Source of the DNA: Lanius collurio
Taxonomy: Eukaryota; Chordata; Aves; Passeriformes; Laniidae
DNA: 64,000 nt
Direction of reading: 5' to 3'
Assembly: GCA_020086605.1 (NCBI GenBank)
Contig: JACBWW010000016.1
Span: 25,594,715 to 25,658,714 of the forward strand
Numbering within the stretch: the first letter of the stretch is position 1; every line of letters begins with the position of its first letter. The notes beneath the pieces were generated by a model that was not told where the DNA came from, made no database searches, and saw nothing but the letters and a program-made list of their open reading frames with translations. Shown here one piece after another: positions 47,326 to 58,655 of this stretch. A program made the position numbers and the translations under genes.

Positions 47326-50300
47326 CCCCGGCTGCCGGGACTGTCCCTCCCCTTGCAAGTGTCCACATCCCGTTTGACAGAGCAATTCCTGCCACCCTTG
47401 GGAATGCTCCAAGGAACAAACCCCTCTGCTCCAGGCACTTCCCGCTGTCGGGAACTTCGGAACAAGAGGAACCTGAGGGGGACAAGTGGGACAGGAGCAT
47501 CTCAGATGGTGGTGCCAGAACCACGCTGGGCAAACACAAACCCGATGGTGCCTTGCACACCAGGCTGGGAGTTCCGGTGTGTCTGTGGGGGCTGAAGGGG
47601 AAAAACGAGTCTCAGCATCCCAGAGTGGCACTGAGGAGCAGGGAGGAGGGATGGGGACGCTGCCACACAGCTGGTGCCAGTCCAGAAGGGAGAGCTGGCC
47701 CCGAGCCTGGCTGTGACAGACACGAGCGCTTTGCCTTTGCTGCTTCTCCCCCTCCAAGAAAGATGAAAGCAATGGACTTCAACGAATTCCAGGAATTACT
47801 AAGTAGATCTTTTGGCAGCAAAGCTGAGAAGAAAATGAATTAAAGCAAGCTGGTGGTTTTCCAAGGAAAGAAAGTTTGGCACTAAAGAGCCAAATCCCTC
47901 AGAGTAGGTCGGGAACACAGGCCCAGTGTGGGAACTCCAGTCCCACAGGAGCAGGGAAGGCAGGCAGGAGACACCAAGGGCAAGGAGAAACCACACCAGG
48001 GGCACCTCCTCAGGACCCTGCTGGGGTCACCCTGCACAGTGCCCAGCCCCCCAAAAGCCGTGGTGGGGCCTGTCTGTGCCCTCAGCTGCAGGTGACCCTC
48101 CCAAAACGCAGCACAATCCCCATCAAACACCTGAGACCTGGCTCCATCCTGCCGCTCTCTGATGAATTTATTGCCCTCACCTGATGACTTGGGACCACAA
48201 TTAGCCAGGACTCTCCAGAGGTGCCCCACAGACTCGTTACCTACAGCAAACCACCTGCTTTAGGGCCAGGCTCTCCTGGGCTGAGCTGGAGCACCCAAAG
48301 TTCAGGCAAACAGAAGGAATTTGGCTCAGCAGAGCTGCAGAAGGTGATTTACTGGGATACACTGCAGCACTGGATATGCACAATGGAAGGGAGGAGGAAT
48401 CAGCCCTACCCCATCTCTCTTATGGGCCAGGCTTGCAATAATCAGCCTAAGCTGCAGCAAGGCAGATTTAGGGACAGTGAGGTACTGCTGGAAGATGTTG
48501 TTTGAGGAGATGTCAAAGTGCTCTTCCTCTTTTCTCATTTTAAAAGCAAAGGTTGACAGTGTGAATGCTGACACCTGGACAGCAGCATCAGCCTGAGCCC
48601 CCAGCTCCTTCCCAGGATTTTTGTGGTCTCTGAGGTCCTGGGATAATTAAGCACCAGAACCAACTCCTTCTCTCATTTCTATGGATAAACACGTTGTCTT
48701 TAAACTGAAATCCATTATTCAACACAATGGGGAAAAATCAGAAATCATACTCTCGTTAGCTTCCAACAGTAATGAAATCTCCAGGTTCACACTTAACTAC
48801 AAAAATGAGATAAGGACTGACACTGGAATTTAAAAAAATATCTCAAAAGGCAGAAGAGGAACTTTTCTGCAGCAAACTGCTCATGTCCAGCTCGGATGTG
48901 ATTTGACACGCTGCACATCCCCACCAAAGCAGCCAGGTAAGTCCTCCAAACGCTGCTTCCGAGGCCAGAACTCATTACTGCTGTATAATAAATGGAAGCA
49001 TAAGTCAGAGTTAGCACTGAACAGATTGTTTGGGGTTGCAAAGACAGCAGCTGTCACAGCTTGACAGCTTTCTTGTTAGTGAATCAGCTTTCCTGACAGT
49101 CTTTTTGATTGAAAACCCCTGTTCCCTGACAGAGTGTTGGAGCTGATGTACATATGTAGCTCATGAAGAATGAGAAGGAGCCATGAAAGGTCTCGAAGCT
49201 CTTGCTCTGTATTAAAAAGAAGTGAAGTTTACATAAAGGGAGGGTTTGGCTCCCCTCCCCAGTGAGCCGTGGCAGATGTGAGCTGATAGGGACAAGTGAC
49301 AAGGGCACACACCCAGAGCCACGGCCTCGGGGGTTCTGCTAAAAGCAATAAAGCCACGGAAATCCAGGCTGCCTTCACTCCCGGGAAGAGTCTGCATAAT
49401 AAAAAATAAAACTGTAAAATTCCACCTCAGAGTGACTCTGACAGGGTTTTCCCAGGCCTCCCCTGAGCCCAAAGGGGAGAGCCACTGATGGACACCAGAA
49501 ACATCCCGGGCTCCACAGTTTGTACCAGGGATGGGTTCATGTCCTTGTGACAGCCCCTCATTCCCAAAGGATGTCACAGATTCCTCAGGAAGGGACAAGA
49601 GACCCCAAGCCCATGCCTGGGTGCAGACCTGGCTTTACATGGGAGACCTGGAAGAGCAGAACACTGGGAGCTCCCCACTTCAGGAAATTGCTGCCTTGAG
49701 AAATAATTCCTGATTTGTTCTCTTTCTTTTGGCCATCGATCCCACCAGGTGCAGAAGCAGCAGAACTCCTGGATTTTGATATTTCACAGAATTTGGTTCC
49801 AAATACTCTAGAAATGGTGCGTTTTGAAGGGAATTTTTCTAATAGAACTGAATTCTCCCAGTCCAGCACCAACTATCACAATCTTTGTGCAACAGGAACC
49901 AAACCAATGTGGTCCATGCCTGGAGGCACCAACTTCCATCACAGAGCCCTGTGTTTGCTCTGCAGCTCCAAGGTGCAGGAAAGGTCACTTCAGCCTCACA
50001 ACAGTTTGGTTTTATTTGAGAAGAGCAGAAGAGATGAGGAGCAGCAGCTTTATGGATTATAATGCCTGAGGAGTGATGCTGGCAGTTTTTCCTGTCTTTT
50101 GTACCCACAGCACTGTTTTGTTTTAAACTACAAATGCAAAATGGGGACTTCTCAAGGCTCCTGCTGCTGCCTCTGCCCCACCCTTGCTACCACAGGAGGT
50201 ATTGGAACCTCAACCCTGTCACCAGGAAAAATCAAGTTGTAATAATATCATTACAGCACACTCCTAGTGCAGAACCATTTCAAACTGCAATGACTGGGAT

Positions 50301-51253
50301 AAAAAACATGAAAAAAACCCCAAGGGATGGAGAGTTGCACAAGGCTGACACACTGCTCAGGCCTGGCTTTCTGTGCCCCCAGCTGGTGTCAGCAGCTGCA
50401 CTCAAACCCCTCTGACCATCACCTCCAAGGCTCTGCAAGGGACAGGGGGGCCTCAGCCTCGGCCCCACAGCAGCCAGAAATAATGCAATTATAGGGAGAA
50501 AGATTGCTTTACGGTGTGTTGACTATCAGTAAGTATTTTAAGTAATTGTTTTTGCTGAAGAGGGATCTGGGTGAGGGAACACTCCTGGAAGCTCAAGAGC
50601 TCTCCATTAATTTTGGCTCTAGCCCGGAGTCTCACACAGCTCTGCTCCAAATTGCTGCTTCAAACGCAGCAGCTCTTTAGAGATGACTCATCTTCTATTA
50701 AAGCTTCAATTTTCCTGAACTGTATTTTCACTGGTGTTTTAAGTGGGATCACCTGGGGGCTGGAGAGCTGCTGGTGGGAAAAGGCCCCTGCTCCAAGCAG
50801 GGCTGACTCTCCTCAGCCACTCCCTGGCTCTGCAGCCCTCAGGTTGGGGCTTTAACACCCACCCACAGGTGGGAGATTTTAGCACCTCTGCAGATGAGGG
50901 GAGCTACTGACCCTCTAGAGAGCCAAATCCATGGAGAGGAGCACATTCCTGCTGCCCCTGAGGCCAGGAGATGCAAGAAAGGCTTCGGCAGACGTGAATG
51001 CACAGAGGAGTCCAGAATCGAACTGGAGCCTTCCTTTGACTTTAAAATGACAGCAAGAGTAGAACAGTAGATAAAAGCTATTAAAACCCCTTTCATTAAT
51101 TTTTCTGCCCACAGATTCATGGGCTGCTTCCACACTTTCATCAACAATGGCCTGAGAGCTTCACACGGTGTCTCTGTAAAAACCAGCAACAAAATATTGA
51201 TTACAGTATTTCCCACCAATTTTAGGGGCGTGTGTCATGGCTGCTCCATTATT

Positions 51254-51440
51254 TCACAGAATCAGGTTGGAAAAGCCCTCCAGGATCACCGAGCCCAGAG
51301 CCCTGAGTGCCACCTCCAGCCCTTCCCTGGACACCTCCAGGGATGGGCACTCCAAACCTCCCTGGGCAGCCCCTGCCAAGGCCTGAGCACCCTTTCCATG
51401 CAGAAATATTCCCTAATATTCAACCTAAACCTCCCCTGCC
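51254..51440 (-). mobile_element. CR1 LINE 3' tail, inverted (third subfamily)
   Basis: TTTCACAGAATCAGGTTGGA, AAGCCCTCCAGGATCACCGA, CCTTCCCTGGACACCTCCAG and GGGATGGGCACTCCAAACCT, ending near AATATTCAACCTAAACC. Closely related to 55497. Confidence 0.85.
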
Positions 51441-53989
51441 CAACCTGGCTTTGCCATGTGGTTCACAGCTCGAGAGGCTCTATCATAGCAGGAGAGAACC
51501 CGAGGGGGTTCCTGTGGCCTGGGCTCCTGATGTGCCTGCAGTGCTGGGGTTATGCTGCAGCACCAGCTCCCTGCCCATGCAAACAGCCAGGCTGAACCCT
51601 GGTCCTGCAGCCCCCACGCCCTGGGCAGCCTGGGGCCCTGCTGGAGAGCAGCACTGGCTGTCCCTGGCACACCTGCACTGCCCCCCTGACACTGCCCCCT
51701 CCCAATCAACACCTCTTGGCAGAGCAAAGCAGAGAATTTCTTTGGGAAGATGAAAAACATCCTCCTTATCTGCTGGAGAGAGATCTGGAGTGCTAATGCC
51801 GCAGCTCCTTCAGCAGCAGCGCTCGTTCGGCGTTGCCAAAGCCCTGATTATGTGCTGTGTTAGCACAAATGCCACCATCTCCAAGCAGGAACATCATCAT
51901 CAGTTCTGTCACGCTCCCACAGGAGCGGTGTTTGTCAGGGATCTGCAGGAACCACACAGAGTTTGCAGAACCTCTGCACAAATCATCTCACCCCCCCAAA
52001 AGAAATCAATATTAATTTAGGAGCCAAACTGCACTCCAGTCACAAACGTGAACTATATTGTTTTAATCTGACTTCTGAAATGTTAATAAAAACACATGAA
52101 GGACATCAAATGACAACCATTACTTCACAAGAGGATTATTTCCTCACCAGAGAAGGGAATTATTTTCTCCAAAGCAGCATCATTCTTTCCTCACCCAACC
52201 AACTGAGGTGGCTTTAATTGTCACACCAGTTTTGACTGAATTGTTGTAAGCTGTTTGTCATTAGGTGTTGCTATGAGAGAGGACATCACATAACTCAGAC
52301 AAGTTCTCAGTGATGAAAATAGTTTGCAAATAAGCTAAATAAGAATTGAGTCCTACTGGTGACCAAAAATAACAAGATAAAACCTGAAAAGCAAAAAAAC
52401 CCCAACTGATGACATTGTGCATGATCAAAACCTCCAATTTATAGGACAGCAGAAATTCTCCAAAGGCCTTTATCTTATGTAAAAAAAAACCAACACAAAC
52501 CTTTTCTTTGCACTGGTTTCACCTCAAGTATTTTGCTGGCAGCCGTTGTGTGGTGGCTCCACCCAAACCCAGCTCTGCTGTCCCTGATCTAAACCATGAT
52601 CCAAATTTCCACAAGGGCTGTGCTGTCCCCTCACCTCCTCCAGCCCCGTGGGCAGCTTTGTGTCCTCACACACTGAACCCACTGAGACAGAGCCTCTCTC
52701 CTCTCTGCTGCTGTGATGTGCTGCAGGAAATCTGTCCTCTCCATCACTGCTCTGACAGCCTCCCCCAGACTCTTTAATTGAAGCAGTATCTCAAATTTGA
52801 GCGTTCTGGTGGCCGGGCTGGAGCAGCTGTGCCACAGAGAATCCCATGTGCAGAATTGGGTTAATATCGAAGAGCAGCAGCAGGAACAAGCCAGGAGCTG
52901 GGCTGGCTGGGATGACAGACCCTCCACAGGCTCCTGGCCTGACCATACTGCAAATGTCCAGTGTACCCTTGCAGAAGCCCATGGGCAGTCCCCAGCAGGG
53001 TGTCAGGGAGCAGGACTGTTGTCCCCACTCAGAACATCACACAACTCCAGCTGTGGTCTCTTGCAAACGTGTTTGGACGCAAAGAAGCAAAGGGAGGACA
53101 CTCCATTCCTCCCCTCTGCAGCTGCTGGACCTCGGGAAAGGAATCCCAAACCAAAAGGGGACCAATCCTGCCTTCCCACAGAAAACCTGAACTGTCATGG
53201 CACACAGGGCAGGCTGGAGCCATGCCCTGGGCACAGCTGGCACGGGCCAGGAGCACAGCTGGAGCTGGGGGACCCTGCCCCAGTGTCACCAGCACCACCC
53301 ACACATCCCAGACCGAGGGCACCACACAGAGCAGGGCACATCCTGCAAACCCCACAGGGCACTGAACCCCACTGGGCCATGAAAAGAACCGAGCAGGAGT
53401 CAGATTTCCAGGAGTCCCCAGTGCCACTTAGAGGCCAAAATCCCCTTTTGGAATGCCAACCTGAGAACTGAGGAAAATGTGTTTTTCCAAAGCAGTGAAA
53501 TCCCTGAGAGTGAAACTCAGCTCCTTAAGCCAATGCTGACCTTAACTCCAAATCCTAAACTCAGTCACGGATATAAAGATGGAGCTTTAAATTGGTAGCT
53601 ATTAAAAACTGAAAGAATCAGAGTTATTGATTTCTGCTTCAAGAGAAGCCCTCTCCTCCCCTCTCTTTTATTAGAGGAAAGTGGAAATTAAAATTAAATT
53701 GCTCTGAGCAATTTTATACTTGGTGTCAAAGCAGAGGAGGACTGAGACCTCCAGAAAATATGTGGGCTTTGTCTTCATATTTAATAATTTAACAGAGGCA
53801 ATTTTCCTTCTTGAATACAAACTCAAAACCTTGCCAAGGAAATGCTGATCCTAGGTCAGGGATGGTTCACTCAGGACACTTCCTGGGAAAGCAGCCACAG
53901 TGCCATGCCCAGGTATTGGCAGCCCCAGCAAGCCCTGAAGTCCTGCAGTGTTTTTCCCAGGAGATTTAAGGTTACAGATATAATTAGGC

Positions 53990-54145
53990 CGGCGTGGCTT
54001 GTACAGGATGTCTGATTTCAAAGTAAAATCGGAGTATTATCCATAATATTATGCAAAGCACCATAGCAACAGCGAGGAGCCTTCGAAGAAATGCTAATGA
54101 GGGGAGAAATGCTAATGAGGGGAGAAATGCTAATGAGGGGAGCTG
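53990..54145. promoter_or_regulatory. Candidate regulatory element with POU and X-box-like motifs
   Basis: Left of the triple ATGCTAATGAG repeat lie ATTATGCAAAG (octamer-like, near 54049) and CCATAGCAAC (54061-54070). The latter is the reverse of GTTGCTATGG, an RFX X-box-like half. The clustering within 150 bases suggests an enhancer in intron 4, but this is inference only. Confidence 0.35.
54088..54141. repeat. Three perfect 18-bp tandem units with ATGCTAATGAG
   Basis: The unit GAAATGCTAATGAGGGGA occurs three times without mismatch at 54088, 54106 and 54124. Each holds ATGCTAAT, an octamer variant bound by POU-domain factors (established family knowledge), overlapping TAATGAG. Confidence 0.95.
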
Positions 54146-54562
54146 TTCTGCACAACCGGCCTGGCCAAGCGAAAACAAACACCCCACTTAAAATTCCTTA
54201 CAAGGAACTCACACATTGCTGCATCTAAAAAGCCCCACTGCCTGAAATTCCTTATCAAAACATCCCGGGGGAAGGGCACAGGATCCCACACAGCCTTTGG
54301 AACAGACTCCCCAAACCCCACAGGAATGGCACTGGGCTGGCTGAAAAGCCAGGGAAGGACTGGGATGTCCATCCAGGGTCCCTCTGCTCTGGACTTGAGC
54401 AGGGCCATAACCCAGGGAATGTGGAACCTGCTCTGAGCACACCGACCCAGGGCCCAGAGGCACAGGAAAACTTGGTAAGGTTGGGAATAAAGCCCCCAAG
54501 CCCCAAATTTAGATGGTTTGCTGAAGAACATAAAGCACATGCATGAAAAGGAAAGGATTAAA

Positions 54563-54690
54563 TCATGGAATGTGCTGAGCTGGAAGGGATCATGGAATCC
54601 AGCCCTCAGCCCTGCACAGGACACCCCCACGAGTCACTCCCTGTGCCCAAGAGCATTGCCCAAACTCTTGAACTCTGCCAGGCTTGGAAC
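54563..54690 (-). mobile_element. CR1 3' end, inverted
   Basis: ATCATGGAATGTGCTGAGCT, GGAAGGGATCATGGAATCCA and AGCATTGCCCAAACTCTTGA form an inverted terminus related to 28505. Confidence 0.7.
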
Positions 54691-55496
54691 AGAATCATTC
54701 CAAACACAAGACTTCACCAACTCAGTGACCCCAATCGTTTGTTTTGTACTTCAGGTTAAGACAAGGAAATAATAATGCAGTGAGTACTTGGATAAACCAA
54801 ACTGATACAAACCAAATCAGCCCAATGAGCCTCAAAAACTCGTTAAAGGGATGAATTATGCAAATGCAGGGCTGCAGTGCAAGCTCTGAGCACCAACCAC
54901 AGCCTGGGTGAAGCTTTTTCAGGCAAGGAGAGCACAGGAGGAGCCAAGGCATGACACACAGCCCATTTCTCTCCAATGCCCATGGAAATGCTGTTCAAGC
55001 AACCAGAGGTGTGAGAGCACCTGGAAGATAATGAGGAGATGAGCATTTGCCAGCAGGCTGGTTAGGAAAGGATTGTGGCAGGTCAGCAGTTCCTGCCCGG
55101 AGCAGGGAATGGCAGCAGCTGTTTGACCACGGCTCCCTCACACAAAGCAGCTGAGCTGGGCTAAAACCTGCCTGCAGGTGAGCACACGGTGCCTGCTCCC
55201 ATCTGCTCCCATCTGCTCACCTGGACACCAGCCCTGGGCCTGCTGCTGGGGGAGAGTTCATTAACACCATAACTGGAGAAGAGAACCCTGAAATCATCCA
55301 GGGGAATGGAAAAAGTGGCCTGAAAACCGGACAAAACCACCCAGGAATGAGTTCAACACTCGATTCACCCTCTGGATGGATCCAGCCAGCAGCTGAGATG
55401 GACACTGTGCAGGGGGTGGCCGTGGTTACTGAGGGAACCCCGCACCCCTTGAGTGTCCCACTGTCACAGGGAAGTGCCCCAGAGCAGGTAAATGGA

Positions 55497-55735
55497 ATTC
55501 CAGGATCGCTGGGGTTGGAAAAGCTCTCCAGGATCACCAAGTCCCAGCTGTGCCCAATCCCCTCCTTGTCCCCAGCCCAGAGCCCTGAATGCCACCTCCA
55601 GCCCTTCCCTGGACACCTCCAGGGATGGGCACTCCAAAGCTCCCTGGGCAGCCCCTGCCAATGCTTTAAAACCCTTTCTGTGAAGAAATTCCTCCTGTTG
55701 TCCATCCTGACCCTCTGCAGAGAACAGACCCGTTC
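55497..55735 (-). mobile_element. CR1 LINE 3' tail, inverted (third subfamily)
   Basis: CAGGATCGCTGGGGTTGGAA, AAGCTCTCCAGGATCACCAA, CCTTCCCTGGACACCTCCAG and GAAGAAATTCCTCCTGTTGT. It shares a long near-identical block with 51254. Confidence 0.85.
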
Positions 55736-56439
55736 CCACTCCCTTCCTTCAAGGCCTGATGGAGCAGAGCACGCAGAGCTGGTGCTGCAGGCAGACAAGG
55801 CTCAGTGCCTGGACTATGCTGAGTTTTCTTTGTATTTACTGCCCCCAGAACCCGGCAGGTGAGCTCTGTGGCACAGGGAGGCAGAACTGCTGCAGGTGGA
55901 GCCCTGGCTGCACGAGACATCATTTCCTGCAAAGCAGCCCATGCCAAAAACCTGCCTGGGAGCTCTGGCCTGTCCTCCCTCCTGTGCTGCCAGGAGCACC
56001 CCGACAGCCAGCCCAGCAGAGCCCACAGGGCAGAGCACAGTGGCACTGCCCTCAGCACAGCAGCTCTACTGCCACCTCCCCAATGAGTACCCACAACCCA
56101 GCCTGCAGTGTGAAATTAAATTATTGAATTATTTTAACTCCAGCTGAATGTCTTTTCCCTCCCCAAAGCCACCAGATCTTGATTCAGTCAAGTCTGAGAA
56201 CTCCAGCTCTACCAGAGCTGTCCAAGGTACAGTTACAGGAAAACTGACCCTCAACATGTATTACCCTAAAAAAAGAGAATTCCACAATAGCACTCCACTT
56301 TAAATCCACATTTTCTGTTTACTTAGACAGCTGACAGTTTGGAATAAATGCAAATAAACGTGAGTTTCCTGCTGCACACATCCCATTCCTCATCCTTGTT
56401 CTGTGGCCTCAGCTCTACTGGAAATTGTAGGATTTAGCT

Positions 56440-56720
56440 GCTGCCTTTAATAATTTTTAAGCATGACAGTAACAGTGCAGAAGAGAAGGAGTGCAGTGAC
56501 AGTAGCACATGGAGAGCTTCAGACCAGCTTTCAGATGACACATTAAATCCAGACACTGGTTCATTCAAAGCGAGGTTCAATATTATAATCTATAAATCAG
56601 TATTTGCTTTACAAAATGTAATGGAAAATGCTAATAGGATTTACTTGTGAAATGAAATTGGATTACGTCTTATCTATTTTAACTTGATTTGGTGGAGTAT
56701 TCTTTCAGCACCAACCAGCA
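56440..56720. promoter_or_regulatory. Candidate intronic regulatory block
   Basis: Repeat-free AT-rich DNA in intron 4 with CTTTAATAATTTTTAAGCAT, CAATATTATAATCTATAAAT and AAAATGCTAATAGGATTTAC. The last repeats the ATGCTAAT core found in triplicate at 54088. Support is composition only. Confidence 0.25.
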
Positions 56721-57530
56721 GCTTCAATGGCTTTTTTCCTTTTTTTACCCCCCCATCCTTCTGGAATTCAGGCAGATTCTCAGGCCACCATTTTTCAAAG
56801 GGGAATTAGGGGGGACAGACATAAATTAGGTAGGAAATGTAGATTATGGCATATCCAGCAGTAGAATGAAACCCCCTATAAGTCACTAGAGCCATAACAC
56901 GGGAGCTGGGAGCTCCTTGTTTATGGAGGGCTGGAAGATGCCCAGCCAAGAAACCTGAATTTCACAAAGTGATTTAAACCTGGTAATTCTCTTGTCTCTG
57001 CCTGGGTGGCTGAGCAGCCACTCTGTGCCATGAATATCCACGTCCCAAATTGTGCCTGTACCCTGTGGAACTGCTCAGGGCTCGCTGGTGCCTTCTCTTA
57101 CCGGGGGCAGCTGAGCCCTGACTGGGGCAGCTCCCAAGGCTGCAGCAGAGAACGTCCCTTTAATAAGGTGGGACACTGCCAGAGGCTGCCAGAGCAGTGC
57201 CAGCCCCTGGCCCAGGCTGCTCCAGGTGCCAGCCAGCCTGGCCTTGGTTTGGAACACGCACCACACACCCTTCTGGGAGAGCTCTCTACATAAATGCTCC
57301 AGGTGGGAAAGGCAACGGACAGTTTTGGGAATGACAAGGTCCCTGTGAGACCAAAGGAGGACAGGGGGTCACAGCCTGAGTGACACTCACTGAGGAACTC
57401 GGGCACAACTCAGTGGCATTACAGGCACAGGGGAGGGACCTGGGAAATGAGCAGAACTTCCCTGCACCAGGAGAGGAGTCATGGAATGACACCAGGAGTG
57501 GGTGAGAGCAGCAGAAGAGGAAAAGAAATC

Positions 57531-57628
57531 ACAGAATTGTTTAGCTTGGAAAAGCCCTCCAAGACCAGGGAGTCCAACCTTCCCCCAGCACTGCCAAGGC
57601 CACTGCTGACCCACATCCACAGGCACCA
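57531..57628 (-). mobile_element. CR1 3' end, inverted
   Basis: ATCACAGAATTGTTTAGCTT, GGAAAAGCCCTCCAAGACCA and GGGAGTCCAACCTTCCCCCA form an inverted CR1 terminus. Confidence 0.78.
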
Positions 57629-58342
57629 AATAAAAGGACGAAATTTCTGGGGAGAAAGCCTTGCTCTTATCAGTTTGCTATGGAAACAAATAGATATCTT
57701 TAAAGAAGAAACAGGACTGAAGAACATTTGACAAAGGAAACTGCCCAGCCAGGGGAGCTGAGGGCTTCCTCTCTTTTTTATTTCTTTCATTAAGAACTCT
57801 CCAGATTTCAACTTGAAAATAAACTTGCTATAAATTCCTTACAAATAGTGACTGTAGGCAGATGTTGACAGAGCTCCTGCTCCATGCTCAGCTGTTGGGG
57901 ACACATCCCCAGCCCCATGGGGCTGTGTGGGCAATGAGCTGACTGTGACAAACCAGCCATGTGCACACAGCTACAGCTGCAGCCACAGCTCAGCTTTGCA
58001 CTGCTTCCATGAGATTCCCACTCCTCCTTCTGGAGTTGTGAGAAGTATTTAAAAAAATAAAATAAAATACTCTGCATATTCCTAGTGCAGACTTAGAGGT
58101 TTGCCTGACTCTGACACGGTGCCAGTACATCCACTGTGGCTGAGGACACTCCCAGCATGGCCCAGGTGGCTGCACTGGGACAAGGAGCAGCTTTATGACT
58201 TTAGCTCTGACACTTTATTTGTCAGGAATGCCCACGGGCAGAGCAGCCCAGGACATGTTTTAGCTGCACACAAAGCACCTCACACCAAGGGCTGCAGTCG
58301 GGCCTCAGCACTCCTCACTTGAGGCAGAGAGGAACGGGACCT

Positions 58343-58655
58343 GCAGAGCCTGCACGTCCTTCCCCACAGACAATTCCCCCTTGCTCCCCTTGCAGAGCCT
58401 GCACATCCTTCCCCACAGACAATTCCCCCTTGCTCCCCTTGCAGAGCCTGCACATCCTTCCCCACAGACAATTCCCCCTTGCTCCCCTTGCAGAGCCTGC
58501 ACGTCCTTCCCCACAGACAATTCCCCCTTGCTCCCTTTGCAGAGCCTGCACATCCTTCCCCACAGACAATTCCCCCTTGCTCCCTTTGCAGAGCCTGCAC
58601 ATCCTTCCCCACAGACAATTCCCCCTTGCTCCCCTTGCAGAGCCTGCACATCCCT
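58343..58655. repeat. Minisatellite, six full 49-bp units plus a partial one
   Basis: Units begin GCAGAGCCTGCAC at 58343, 58392, 58441, 58490, 58539, 58588 and 58637, exactly 49 bases apart. They are nearly identical, with variants CACGTCC or CACATCC and GCTCCCC or GCTCCCT. The regular spacing and identity suggest recent expansion. It is open in several frames on both strands because 49 is not a multiple of 3. Confidence 0.95.

Noticed and set aside
47553..47843. Small plus-strand frame ending in a Lys-rich tail (MDFNEFQELLS...)
   Set aside because: No family recognised, sense opposite to NEGR1, and no splice or promoter evidence. Length is within chance for this GC content.
50740..50860. 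Possible very old inverted CR1 fragment
   Set aside because: Only loose resemblance (GGGATCACCTGGGGG, CTCCAAGCAGGGC). Without an alignment it cannot be told from chance.
58343..58655. Regularly spaced repeats that might be read as a CRISPR array
   Set aside because: The units are contiguous 49-bp copies with no unique spacers, in vertebrate intron. This is a minisatellite.
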